From DATFRY01 sp963764695 (GTDB lineage: Bacteria > Myxococcota_A > Polyangia > Haliangiales > Haliangiaceae): a DNA stretch of 64,000 nt. The notes under the pieces are model-generated. The model saw only the letters and a list, made by a program, of their open reading frames with translations, was not told the origin of the DNA and searched no databases. A program made the position numbers and the translations under genes. Below, piece by piece: positions 8,589-18,466 of this stretch (positions within the stretch are counted from its first letter, which is position 1; every line of letters starts with the position of its first letter). Location: contig CAVXTW010000007.1 in NCBI GenBank assembly GCA_963764695.1, positions 186,001 to 250,000 of the forward strand, read 5' to 3'.

Positions 8589-9902
8589 GTGACTGTCACG
8601 ACCCAGGGTGGCGCTGGCCCGCTGGCCGAGATGACGGTCCTGGACGGGTACGTCATCGAGGAGTTCCTGGGTCGCGGCACCAGCGGAGCCGTCTATCGCG
8701 CGCGCGATCCCGACGGGCACGCGGTCGCCATCAAGGTCCTGCACTCCGAGCTCCTGCCCTCGCCCCAGCACGTGCGGCGCTTCGAGCGCGAGGCGCGGGC
8801 ACTGAGCCTGCTGCGCCATCCGCACGTCATCGCCGTCGATCGGGTCGGGCGGCTGGCCGGCGGCCAGCCTTATCTGGTGATGGAGCTCCTGGCCGGACGC
8901 AGCCTGGAGGCGGTGCTGGCCGAGCGCGGGCGCTTTGCCATCGACGACGTCGACCGCATCATGCAACCGCTGTGCGATGCGCTCGGCGCCGCGCACGCCG
9001 TCGGCATCGTCCACCGCGATCTCAAGCCGTCCAACATCTTCATGGCCAGCGGCGCCGGCGCGGGCGAACGCGTCGTCCTGCTCGATTTCGGCATCGCCAA
9101 GCTCCTCGACGAGGAGACCATCACCGCCGCGCGAGAAGTGGTGGGCACGCCCTCCTCGATCGCGCCGGAGCAGATCCTGGGCCGCCGCGTCAACGCGCGC
9201 ACCGACGTCTACGGGCTGGGCGCGCTCTGCTACCAGCTGCTGACCGGGCGGCCTCCCTTCTCCGGCTCGATGCTGCTGACCCTGCGCCATCACCTCCAGG
9301 TGCTGCCGCGACGGGCCAGCACCTACGCGGTCATCTCCGCCGAGCTCGATCGCGTGCTGCAGCGCGCGCTGGCCAAGGCGCCGGAGCAGCGCTTCGCCGA
9401 CCCGCGCAGCTTCCTGGCCGCGCTGCGCGCCGCCATGCTGGCGCCGCTCACCCGGCTGGGCGATCCCGGGCAGGACACGCTGGCCATGCACGTCGAGCTG
9501 CAGGCGCCGCTGGACAGCGGCGGCGACGCCGTGCGCGCCGACGCGGAGGAGATCCTGGCCCTGGTCGCGGGGATCACCTCGAGCGGCGGCTGGGTGGTGC
9601 TGATGGAGAGCGGCGAGAGCATGCTCGCGGCCGTCGCCTGTTCCGGTCGGGACGCCCGCCGGAGCGCGGTGGAGGCGGTGCTCGGGCTGGCCGCCGCCAT
9701 CCGCGCTCGCGCCGGAGCCCACCCGCTGGTGACCGCGCGCATCCGCCTGCGCCTCGATCGAGCGGACCGCATCGAGGACTGGCTGCCCCCGGCGGGCGGC
9801 ACCGGCGTGCTGGCCAGCCCGGCGGTCGTGGACCAGCTGGACCTCGAGGTCGAGCCGGCGGGCGACGAGTTCCGGATCGCGGAGCTCGCCACCCGCACCT
9901 GA
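8589..9902 (+). CDS. Ser/Thr protein kinase with C-terminal cyclase-like region
   Basis: A 437-residue Hanks-type kinase that phosphorylates Ser/Thr using ATP. The kinase domain spans about residues 20-290: glycine loop LGRGTSGAVY, catalytic Lys in AIKV (K49), HRDLKPSN (142-149), DFG (166-168) and the APE segment. All catalytic residues are present. The last 130 residues resemble a degenerate class III cyclase-like domain (STPAGGTGVLASPAVVDQL-type ending), without the catalytic Asp residues, so it is probably a sensory or regulatory module. No membrane helix is seen. Start is GTG 8589 with TTGGAGG six bases before it. The same kinase plus cyclase-like arrangement occurs in the gene at 10925-14608. 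Confidence 0.85.
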   Translation: MTVTTQGGAGPLAEMTVLDGYVIEEFLGRGTSGAVYRARDPDGHAVAIKVLHSELLPSPQHVRRFEREARALSLLRHPHVIAVDRVGRLAGGQPYLVMELLAGRSLEAVLAERGRFAIDDVDRIMQPLCDALGAAHAVGIVHRDLKPSNIFMASGAGAGERVVLLDFGIAKLLDEETITAAREVVGTPSSIAPEQILGRRVNARTDVYGLGALCYQLLTGRPPFSGSMLLTLRHHLQVLPRRASTYAVISAELDRVLQRALAKAPEQRFADPRSFLAALRAAMLAPLTRLGDPGQDTLAMHVELQAPLDSGGDAVRADAEEILALVAGITSSGGWVVLMESGESMLAAVACSGRDARRSAVEAVLGLAAAIRARAGAHPLVTARIRLRLDRADRIEDWLPPAGGTGVLASPAVVDQLDLEVEPAGDEFRIAELATRT

Positions 9903-9933
9903 CCTGGCCGGAGCTCGAGGCCAGCGGAGAAAG

Positions 9934-10815
9934 CTACGGGCAGAGCAGGCCCAGCGAGCACAGGAGCCCGAGGTAATCGGTGAGCAGCAGGGCCAGGTGG
10001 ACCGGCTGTAGATAGACGCTCACCGTCTCGTTCCACGCCGGCGTGGTCTGCACCTGGATCGGCGCCTCGTGGCACGCATTGTAGAAGCTGCCGCCCTGGG
10101 TCTCGCAGGCGGCCTGCGTCACCCCGGACAGCGGCCAGCGATAGCACGCGCCGACCCGGTGGAAGCCGCACCCCTCGCTGGTCGAGCAGACGCGCAGATC
10201 GAGGTAGCTCGGGAGCAGGCCGGTCAGTCCGCCGAGCGGGCCGAGCGACAGGGAGACGGCCTTGCCGAAGCAGACGTAGAGCTCCCGCTCCGCCTCGGGG
10301 GCGAAGTAATTGCCGTAGACCGCCAGCTCCTGCGCCGAGTACAGGAGCTTCTCGGCGACCACGGCGTCTCCCACGATCGCGTTGCGGACCGAGATCGGGA
10401 CCTGGGTCTCGAAGGCGTTGACGTGCGCCATCAAGCAGCCGGTCATCAGGCGGCGCCCGGTGTCGTCGAGGGAGTCCCCCTTCCAGTCGGTCGCGAAGCC
10501 CAGCTGGCCCGCGTAGACCAGATCGGCGGCGCCGGCGCGCGGGAAGGCGGCCGAGTCGCCGGTCGCGAGCGCGCAGCGCGCCACATAGGACAGGAGCGCG
10601 CGGCCGGCCTCGCTGTCGACCAGGTCGGTCGTGGCTCCGTCGAGGGCGTCCCCGGCGAGGGCGGCGAGGGCGTCCCCGTTGTCGAGGAACGCGGCGGGCG
10701 CGAGCGAGTTGTAGGAGATGAAGCCCACCTCGTCGAGCTCGGGTGCCGGTTCCTCGACCGCACAGGCACCGACGGCAACTGTTGCTCCAAGAGCGATGCA
10801 CAAGGCATGTCGCAT
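9934..10815 (-). CDS. Putative lipoprotein of unknown function
   Basis: A 293-residue protein beginning MRHALCIALGATVAVGACAV, a signal peptide with lipobox VGAC, so a likely outer- or inner-membrane lipoprotein. The mature part contains several cysteines (CALATGD, CLMAHVNAF, CFGKAVSL, CSTSEGCGFH, CYRWPLSG) that may form disulfides. I do not recognise the family. Start ATG 10815 has a strong ribosome site (GGGGAGGT) just upstream. It is convergent with the kinase gene at 8589-9902 and lies downstream of the large kinase-ATPase on the same strand, separated by about 110 bases. Confidence 0.7.
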   Translation of the reverse strand: MRHALCIALGATVAVGACAVEEPAPELDEVGFISYNSLAPAAFLDNGDALAALAGDALDGATTDLVDSEAGRALLSYVARCALATGDSAAFPRAGAADLVYAGQLGFATDWKGDSLDDTGRRLMTGCLMAHVNAFETQVPISVRNAIVGDAVVAEKLLYSAQELAVYGNYFAPEAERELYVCFGKAVSLSLGPLGGLTGLLPSYLDLRVCSTSEGCGFHRVGACYRWPLSGVTQAACETQGGSFYNACHEAPIQVQTTPAWNETVSVYLQPVHLALLLTDYLGLLCSLGLLCP

Positions 10816-10924
10816 GTTGACCTCCCCTGACCAGTGCGCAAATTTGTCCGACTGCACGCCCCCCAGCGCGCCTCTGCACGACCCATTTCTGACGCCCGCC
10901 CGTCGGTGACGGCTGCGCACCCCC

Positions 10925-13900
10925 CTATTGCGATATTCTTGCCGCCAGTCCTTCGAACTGCGCGTTCCACGCTGGGAACAGATCCAGATACGCGCGAGCC
11001 GCCGCGAATGCTCCGCGCGCACCCTCCACCCGTCCTGCGTCGATCTCGCAGGCCGCTCGCAGGTAGAGGATCTCGAGGTGCTCGAGCGGATGGATGCCGG
11101 CCGCGGCCGCGTCGCCGACCACCTCGTCCCACGCCTCGGCGGTGCCCCCGTGCTGCACGAGGGTGAGCGCGCGGTGAAACACCGGGAAGGTGGGCGACGG
11201 ATCGTCGATGGCCGCGTGCGCCTCCACCCATGCCAGGTGGCGAGCCGCGGTCTCGCGATCACCCATGGCGACGGCGATGCGGCCGAGCAGGAGCGCATCC
11301 GCGGGGCCGGCGTGCGGCACGTACCGCTGCTGGAGCTCGAACGAGCGGATGGCGAGCGGAAGCGCCTCCGCGTCGTGCTGGCTCAGGTGGAGCAGCTCGG
11401 CCAGGTTGTGGGTCGCCCCGCGCTCCAGTCCGGGCTGGCCGAGCTCGCGGGCCAGCCGCACCGCCCGGCGAAGGTCGTCGGCGGCACGCTCGGACTCGTC
11501 GCGCGCCGCCCACAGGAAGAACCGGTTGACGTGGAGCACGCAGCGATGCAGCCGGTCCTCGCGCGCGTCGGCCAGGTGGCCCGCCTCGGTGAAGGCCGCC
11601 TCCGCCTCGTCCAGCTTGCCCACGCAGCAGAGCGCGCACGCCGATAGCAGGAGCGCGATGAGCCGCGTCTCGCCGTCGAGCGGCTGGGTCGCGCTCTCCG
11701 CAAAGAGGTCGAGCGCCTCCGACCACCGCTCCTGGCGCCAGAGGGTGCGGCCGGTGGCGACCAGCAGGCGGGCCCGGAGGGCAGCATCGCGGCTCGCCTC
11801 GACCAGCGGGCGCGCGCGCGCCACCCGATCGGCCGACCCGGGGAAGTCGATGAACCAGTCGAGCACCATCGCCTCGTCGAGGAGGATCGAGGCCAGCCGC
11901 ACCGGGTCGCCGAGCTGCTCGGCCAGGACGCGCGCCGCGGCCAGATCGGACAGCGCGTCCGGGCCGCGGTCGAGTCGCCAGCGGGCGCGGCCGCGACCGA
12001 CCAGCGCGTGCACGCGCGTCGCCTGATCGCCCAGGTGGAGGAGCGCGGCCGAGTACCACCTCTCCGCCTCGACCTCGCGGTGGGCGGCGCTCGCCGCATC
12101 TCCGAGCGCCAGCGCCGCGGCCGCCGCCTTGTCGTGGCTGCCGGCCAGTCCGGCGTGACGCGCCACGGCTGCCATCGCGCGCGCGCCCTCGCGCCCGCTC
12201 CAGTAGTCGAGCGCGTGGTCGTGGATGCGCCGGCGCTCGTCGGCCGGGATCGCCCGGTAGATCGCGTCCTGCACCAGCGGGCTGGCGAAGGCCCACGCGC
12301 CGCCCCAGCGGTCGACCACCAGGCTGCGCGCCGCCAGCACGCGCAGGGCCACCCGCGCCTCGAAGAAGCGACCGTGACCCTCGCGCTCGAGAGCGTCGGT
12401 GACCGCGTCGAGCTCGTCCTCGTCGATGGTCGGGCCGAACGCGGCCGCCACCCGTGCCGACGCGGCCAGCTCGTCGGGCAGTCCGTCGAGCGCGCGCGAC
12501 GCTTCCCAGCGCCCGGCGGCGGCGGCCGGCAGGCGCTCGATCGCCTCGATGGCCAGCTCGTGGCTGCGCCGGTCCGGACGCGGGCGCACCGCTCCCTCGC
12601 GCTTGAGGGCGCGGACCAGCTCGGTGAGCAGCCCCGGGTTGCCGCCGGCCAGCGCGGCCAGACAATCGAGCACCGCGGCCGGCAGGTAGTCGGCCGGAAA
12701 CAGGAGCGACGCGGCCAGCTCGCGCATGGCGTCGTCGCCGAGCGGTTCGAGCTCGTAGCGCTCGGTGCGCGCGGCGCGCTCGCCGTAGCGCGGCCGGATC
12801 TGATCCAGGGTGCGCACGTCGGCGGAGACCATGACCCAGAGCGGCGCGCTGGCCCCGCCCAGGGTGGCGTACTCGAGCGAGTCGAGGAACGCGTCGTCGG
12901 CGAGGTGCGCGTCGTTGACGAGGACGACGAGCGGGCCGGAGCGGGCGCGCGCGCGCAGCGCCTCGCCGCTGTGGGCCTCGGTCTCGTCCGGCCGGCTGCC
13001 GTCGATGAAGACGTGGGCGGCGCCCAGCTCGCCGGCGATGGCCGCCAGCTCGCTCAGCACGCGCGACTTGCCGCTGCCGGGGCTGCCGAGCAGAAGCGCG
13101 AGGCCGGGCCGGCTGCCGCTGAAGCTGGCGCGCGCGCTGACCGAGAGCGCGGAGACAAGTCGAGTGCGGCCGACCAGCGGGGGTGGTGGGGCGGCCCGCG
13201 CGCCGGCCGGTGCGAAGAAGCCGCGCGGCTCGGCCGGCACCACCGCCAGATCGCTGACCGCATCCGCCATCGCGCGGGTCAGGACCAGGCCGGACCACGG
13301 CTCCGCCGGCAACCACTCCTCGGGGCGATCGACCGGCGCTCCATACGGCGCCGACGGGCGGTCGTCTCGCTGGCGCAGCATCACGCGATCGACGTGAAGC
13401 GTCGCGCGGCCGCCCCAGGTGGCCAGCAGCCGCGACGCGGTGGCCAGCGCGGCGCGCGCGGGCTTGTCGGAGCGGCCGGCCGCGAAGAGGGCCAGGCAGG
13501 TCCGGCCGCGCTGGCGAGCCAGAACGCCGCCGGCGCGCGCGATCTCCGCGGCGACGCGAGCCAGGCCGGCGTCGCACTCGTACCAGAGCAGCGCGACGAG
13601 CTCGTCGGAGTCGCCGGACATCAGCGCCGCGGCGGCGCGCGAGGCGGACGCGGCCGACGCGGTCCGGACCGCCTCGTCGACCGCCCTCGAGCGGGCCACG
13701 CCGGCGAGCGTGCGCCGCACGGCCGCAGCATCGGGCGGACGCCGATCCGGACTCTTGGCCAGGCAGGCGAGGATGAGCTCGTCGAGCGCGTCCGGGATGT
13801 CGGCATCCATTCCCGGCGGGCGCGGCCGCACTGCCAGGTGGGCTCGCTCCAGCTCCGACTCATCGCCGGCGAACGGCGGGCGCAGCGTGAACAGCTCGTA

Positions 13901-14608
13901 CAAGATCGCGCCGAGCGCATAGACGTCCGCGCGCGGGCCACCCGGACGACCCGACAGCACCTCCGGCGCCATGTAGCCGAGCGTGCCCGTGGTCCAGCCC
14001 GGCCATCCGGCGGGCGGAGCGCCGCCCCGGCCGCTGGCCAGGCCGAAGTCGATCAGCGCCGCGATGCGATGGTCGGGGCTGCGCACACGAGTGGCGCGGA
14101 AGAAGATGTTCTCCGGCGTGATGTCGCCGTGCGCGATTCCGCGCCCGTGCATCGCCGCGACGGCGGCGAGGATCGCGTCGGCCAGGCGAAGGCCGCGCTC
14201 CAGCGGCGGGACCGAGACGATGTCTGCCATCTCGTCGGCCAGGCTCGAGCCACCCATGCGTTCCATCGCGATCCAGGAGCGCCCGTCGGACAGAACGTCG
14301 TGGCCGAACAGCTGCGGCGCGTGAGGCGGGCCCAGTGCGACCAGCGCGCTCGCCTCGCCGGCGAAGCGGACGCGCCACACGTCGTCGGAGCTGTGGGCGA
14401 CCTTGATCGCGGCGTCGCGGCCGGCGCGATCGCGCGCTGCCCACACCGAACCGGCCCCGCCCACACCCAGCGACTCGCCGAGCTCGAAGTCGTCGACGAC
14501 CGGTCGCGATCCGGAATGGCGCAAGCGCGCCGGTCCTGCCTGCTCTCCGTCCTTCGGACACACCGCTCCGCCGCGAAGACGACGCGAGCAGTTCGGACAG
14601 CGCGGCAT
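10925..14608 (-). CDS. Ser/Thr kinase fused to cyclase-like, AAA ATPase and TPR regions
   Basis: A 1,227-residue signalling protein. A short zinc-ribbon-like start has CPNC (4-7) and CPKD (17-20). The kinase domain (about 40-300) has Lys in AIKV (K69), DFG (187-189) and the APE region, but the catalytic loop reads HGDITPEN (160-167), Gly replacing the usual Arg of HRD. This is an RD-lacking kinase that keeps its catalytic Asp. Residues about 330-465 resemble a degenerate nucleotide cyclase. Residues 508-515 GSPGSGKS are a Walker A and VVLVNDAH near 570 a Walker B, marking a STAND-type ATPase. The rest is alpha-helical with TPR-like repeats, likely for protein binding. This architecture is common in Myxococcota and suggests a sensor whose ATPase gates signalling. 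No membrane helix is seen. Confidence 0.85.
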   Translation of the reverse strand: MPRCPNCSRRLRGGAVCPKDGEQAGPARLRHSGSRPVVDDFELGESLGVGGAGSVWAARDRAGRDAAIKVAHSSDDVWRVRFAGEASALVALGPPHAPQLFGHDVLSDGRSWIAMERMGGSSLADEMADIVSVPPLERGLRLADAILAAVAAMHGRGIAHGDITPENIFFRATRVRSPDHRIAALIDFGLASGRGGAPPAGWPGWTTGTLGYMAPEVLSGRPGGPRADVYALGAILYELFTLRPPFAGDESELERAHLAVRPRPPGMDADIPDALDELILACLAKSPDRRPPDAAAVRRTLAGVARSRAVDEAVRTASAASASRAAAALMSGDSDELVALLWYECDAGLARVAAEIARAGGVLARQRGRTCLALFAAGRSDKPARAALATASRLLATWGGRATLHVDRVMLRQRDDRPSAPYGAPVDRPEEWLPAEPWSGLVLTRAMADAVSDLAVVPAEPRGFFAPAGARAAPPPPLVGRTRLVSALSVSARASFSGSRPGLALLLGSPGSGKSRVLSELAAIAGELGAAHVFIDGSRPDETEAHSGEALRARARSGPLVVLVNDAHLADDAFLDSLEYATLGGASAPLWVMVSADVRTLDQIRPRYGERAARTERYELEPLGDDAMRELAASLLFPADYLPAAVLDCLAALAGGNPGLLTELVRALKREGAVRPRPDRRSHELAIEAIERLPAAAAGRWEASRALDGLPDELAASARVAAAFGPTIDEDELDAVTDALEREGHGRFFEARVALRVLAARSLVVDRWGGAWAFASPLVQDAIYRAIPADERRRIHDHALDYWSGREGARAMAAVARHAGLAGSHDKAAAAALALGDAASAAHREVEAERWYSAALLHLGDQATRVHALVGRGRARWRLDRGPDALSDLAAARVLAEQLGDPVRLASILLDEAMVLDWFIDFPGSADRVARARPLVEASRDAALRARLLVATGRTLWRQERWSEALDLFAESATQPLDGETRLIALLLSACALCCVGKLDEAEAAFTEAGHLADAREDRLHRCVLHVNRFFLWAARDESERAADDLRRAVRLARELGQPGLERGATHNLAELLHLSQHDAEALPLAIRSFELQQRYVPHAGPADALLLGRIAVAMGDRETAARHLAWVEAHAAIDDPSPTFPVFHRALTLVQHGGTAEAWDEVVGDAAAAGIHPLEHLEILYLRAACEIDAGRVEGARGAFAAARAYLDLFPAWNAQFEGLAARISQ

Positions 14609-14967
14609 GTCGCCATGATACTCATCGCCGAGGCCGGATCATCGGCGCTTCCTGCGGTGCGCCAGCGCGTGGTGTTTTGCGGTCCGCGCACGATTTTCGC
14701 GAGAGGCCTGTGGCCAGGATCGAAGCCTCTATTAAGAGTCGCGTGGCACACGCGTTCCACACTGACAGATGTCGTTCTTCATCGTCGGCGACGGAGGTCC
14801 ACCGTCGAGGAATCGGCCCAGGCGGCCTACCAGGAGGAAGGCACCCGCCGCGCCGACTCTCGAGACGGAGGCATGGCACCTGAGGGGTACTGCGTGATGG
14901 CACCACGCACATGTCGACTGGCACCCACGGCAGGCGCCCGGCTCCGGCCCGGTATGCTGGTGGCCGG
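14609..14967. other. Intergenic region between divergent genes
   Basis: A 359-base stretch between the divergent kinase-ATPase and DUF885 genes. No gene is supported. The sequence TGGCAC appears four times (at about 14742, 14876, 14901 and 14921), three of them within 60 bases. None is followed by the GC element at the spacing required for a sigma-54 promoter. The region probably holds promoters for both flanking genes, which I cannot locate. Confidence 0.4.
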
Positions 14968-16771
14968 ATGAAGCAGCTCACCTTGCGCGCGGCCGCCTGC
15001 GGGCTGGTCATCGCGCTCTCCTCGGTGGCGGTGGAGTCGCGTCCGGTGGCGCCGTCGGCGGCGCTGTCCGCCCTCGTCAACGGCGAGTGGGCGTATCAGC
15101 TCGAGCACTCCCCGACCTATGCATCGGTGCTCGGCGATCGGCGCTGGAACGATCGCTGGGACGACCGCTCGCTCGCCGCCATCGCGGCCGATCACCGCCA
15201 CAACCTGGCCGTGCTGAAGAAGCTCGCGCTCATCCCGCGCGGCGCGCTCTCGCCGGCAGAGCGACTCGACTACGACCTGTTCCTGCGCGACCGGCAGTGG
15301 TGGGTGGAGGAGCACGATCTGGGCTGGCACCTGCTGCCGACCGATCACAGGGGTGGACTGCCCGAGGGAATCCGGCAGCCGCCGGGCGTCCAGACCGCGG
15401 GCCAGCTGGCCGATCAGCTGCGCTTCGCCACGGTCGTGGACTACGAGGACTGGATCGCGCGCCTCGAGACCTTCGATCGGTACGTCGATCAGGTGATCGC
15501 GCTCATGCGCGAGGGGATGCGGCGCAAGCTCGTCCATCCCAGGATCGTCGTGCAGCGCATTCCCGCCCAGCTCGACAAGCAGCTGCGCGGGCCACCGACA
15601 AGGAGCGGCTTCTACGCCCCGTTCACCCGGTTTCCGCCCGGCGTCTCGCAGCGCGATCGGGCCCGCCTCGCCGCCGCCGGAGAGCGGGCGATCCGCGGCC
15701 ACGTCCAGCCGGCGCTGGTCCGCTTCCGCGCCTTCGTCGCCGGCGAGTACCTGGCCGCGGCGCCCACTTCTGTCGGGGCCTGGCAGTGGCCGCGCGGCCA
15801 GCAGATCTACGAGTACTGGGCCCGGCGCTACACGACGACCGACCTCACGCCGGAGAAGCTGCACGCGATCGGTCTCTCCGAGGTGGCCCGGCTGCGCCGC
15901 GAGATGGAGCGGGTGAAGGCCAGCACCGGCTTTCGCGGCAGCCTGGCCGCGTTCTTCCGCCATCTGCGCACCAGCCGCGCCTTCTATCACCGCACCGGCG
16001 ACGACCTGCTCCTGCACTACCGCGATCTGGCCAAGCGGATCGACCCGACCCTGGTCAAGCTGTTCCGCACGCTGCCGCGGGTGCCGTACGCCGTCGAGCC
16101 GACTCCGGCGGAGATGGCACCGGATGTGACGACCGGCTTCTACTATCCGGCCGACAGCGACGGCTCGCGACCGGGCACGTACTTCGTCAACCTGTACCGA
16201 CCCGAGACCCGGCCAAAGTGGGAGATGGTCCCGCTCACGCTCCACGAGGCGGTCCCCGGCCACCACCTGCAGACCTCGCTCGCCGCCGAGCAGACCCGGC
16301 TGCCCGCGTTTCGCCGCTTCGGCTACTACATGGCGTACGGCGAGGGCTGGGCGCTGTACGGCGAGACCCTGGCCGACGAGCTCGGCCTGCTCGAGGATCC
16401 CGTACGATCGATTCGGCCAGCTGGCGTACGAGATGTGGCGGGCCGTGCGGCTCGTCGTCGACACCGGCATGCACACCAGGCGGTGGACGCGGGCGCAGGC
16501 GCTGGCCTACTTCCTCGACAACACGCCGCGCCAGGAGCTGGACGCGACCAACGAGATCGACCGCTACATCGCGACGCCCGGACAGGCGCTGGCCTACAAG
16601 GTCGGCCAGCTCAAGATCCGCGAGCTGCGCACGCGCGCCGAGCGCGCCCTCGGCGATCGCTTCGACGTCCGCGCGTTCCACGACGCCGTCCTGCTCGGCG
16701 GCTCGCTCCCGCTCGACATCCTCGAGCGCCGGATCGACGCATGGATCGCCGAGCAGCGGCGCGCCCGGTGA
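14968..16771 (+). CDS. DUF885 family protein (putative metallopeptidase), frameshifted
   Basis: A protein of about 600 residues if one shift is corrected. It starts MKQLTLRAAACGLVIALSS, a signal peptide, so it is exported. The family motif HEAVPGHH (DUF885 proteins have HExxPGHH) and the downstream YGEGWALYGE block are present, suggesting a zinc peptidase, but activity has not been shown for most members. The frame breaks at the CCC at 16399-16401: the expected continuation (Y-D-R-F-G-Q-L-A-Y-E-M-W) needs one C fewer. The downstream part (16433-16771) then contains VVDTGMHTRRWTRAQAL and the usual family C-terminus. Length 1,804 is 3n+1. The start is ATG 14968, where the signal peptide begins. 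It converges with the MlaF-type gene 8 bases downstream. Confidence 0.8.
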
Positions 16772-16779
16772 GCCGCGCG

Positions 16780-18406
16780 TCAGTGCGGGTTGACCGAGCC
16801 GGCGTGGATGAAGTGCTGGACGTGCTCGTCGGGTGAGGCGCGCACCTGGGCGGGCGTGCCGTAGGCAGCGATGCGGCCGCGGTCGAGCAGCGCGATCATG
16901 TGGGCGATGCGGAAGGTCAACGCCATGTCGTGACTGATCACGATGCTGGTGATGTCGAACTCCTCCTGCGTCTCCTGGATCATGTCGTCGATGCTGCGCG
17001 TGCGGATCGGATCCTGGCCGGTGGTCGGCTCGTCGTAGATCATGATCTCCGGCCTCATGACGATGGCGCGGGCCAGCCCGACGCGCTTCTTCTGCCCCTC
17101 GGAGATCGCGCCCGGCATGCGATCGCGGATGTCGGCGATGTGCAGCCGCTCCAGGATCTCGAGCACGCGCTCGCGGACCTCCTTCTTGGGCGTCTTGCCT
17201 CGCTCCTCCAGCGGAAAGGCGACGTTGCCGAACACGGTGAGCCAGTCGAGCAGCGCGGCGTGCTGGAACAAGCAGGCCGAAGCGGCTGCGCACCTCGTTG
17301 AGCGCCTGGTCGTCCATCGGCACGATGTCCTCGCCGAACACGCGGATCTGGCCGCTGTCCGGTTTGAACAGGCCCATGATGTGCTTGATGATGACTGACT
17401 TGCCCGAGCCGCTGGCGCCGATGAGCACGGTGGTCCGGCCCGGGTAGATCGGCAGATCCACGCCGACAAGCACCGGCTTGCCGCCGAACTGCTTGTGCAC
17501 GTCGACCAGCTCGACCACCGGGGCCTCCTGGATGAGCGGCCGGGCGTCCACCAGCGTCGTGACCTGGCTGTCCTCATCGCCTCGCTCCAGCCGCGAGGTC
17601 TGGGCCCCCTCGACGAAGGAGCGCACCGGCGCCTCGTGGCTGTCGACGAACTCGTCGTAGGTCCCGGTGAAGATGATCTTGCCGTCGTGCAGGAACGCGA
17701 CCCGGTCGGCCAGCCGCCTGGTGCTGGCCATGTCGTGGCTGATGATGGCGGACGTGATGTGAAACTGGCGCTTGGCCAGCAGGATCATCTCGTCGACCTT
17801 CTCGATCATGATCGGGTCCAGGCCGGTGGTCGGCTCGTCGAACAGCACCACCTCCGGGTTCGCGACCAGCGCGCGCGCCAGGCTCACGCGCTTCTTCATG
17901 CCGCCGGACAGCTCGGCCGGCAGCAGCTTCTCGCTGCCCGCCAGGCCGAGGATCCGGATCAGCTCGTGCGACAGCTGGAGGACGTCGCGCTGCGGGATCT
18001 GCGAGTTCTGAAGCAGCGTGAAACCGACGTTCTGCTCGACCGGGAGCGAGTCGAACAGCGCGTAGTTCTGGAACAGCATGCTCATCCGCTTGCGCAGCTC
18101 GAGGATCTCGACCCCCGAGACGGTGGCCAGGTCGCGGCCGAACAGGACCACCCGCCCGCTGTCGGGTCGCAGGAGGCCCATCATCAGCTTGAGCAGGACC
18201 GACTTGCCGGACCCGCTCCGCCCGATGATGACCGTGGTCAGGCCCGGGGTGATGCTGAGGTTCAGGCCGTCGAGGACCTGCTTGCCGGAAAAGCCGATCG
18301 AGACGTCGATGAGCTCGATGGCCGGCTTGCTCGGATCGAGCGGCCACCGCTCCACGTCCGGCAGGAGCAGGTTGGTGCGCTGCGCTGGGGCTTCGGTGAC
18401 CGACAC
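16780..18406 (-). CDS. Tandem MlaF-type ABC ATPase, two nucleotide-binding domains fused, frameshifted
   Basis: About 541 residues with two complete MlaF-like ATPase domains in one chain. Domain 1 has GRSGSGKS, the signature LSGGMKKRVSLARAL and DEPTTGLDP. Domain 2 has GASGSGKS, a changed signature AISEGQKKRVGLARAI and DEPTTGQDP. MlaF-type ATPases power MCE-type phospholipid or steroid transport at the outer membrane, and the separate domains normally act as homodimers, so a fused heterodimer is unusual. Between them the frame shifts near 17270: removing one base from the AA at 17270-17271 (plus-strand) restores F-Q-H-A-A-L-L-D. Length 1,627 is 3n+1. Start GTG 18406 is the only good one. No permease or MCE gene is visible nearby. 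Confidence 0.8.
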
Positions 18407-18466
18407 GTCTCCTCTACTGTATGACGGGGCGCCGCGCCGGGCCACCCGGCGCCGCCCTGCGCCGGC

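Noticed and set aside
14740..14930. Sigma-54-type promoter (TGGCAC repeated four times)
   Set aside because: None has the GC-containing -12 element at the required spacing.
12008..14971. A plus-strand frame of 987 codons opposite the kinase-ATPase gene
   Set aside because: The minus strand has clear kinase and Walker motifs; the plus frame has none.
17265..17275. Programmed frameshift in the MlaF fusion gene
   Set aside because: No slippery heptamer with a downstream structure is seen, and a comparable shift occurs in four unrelated genes.
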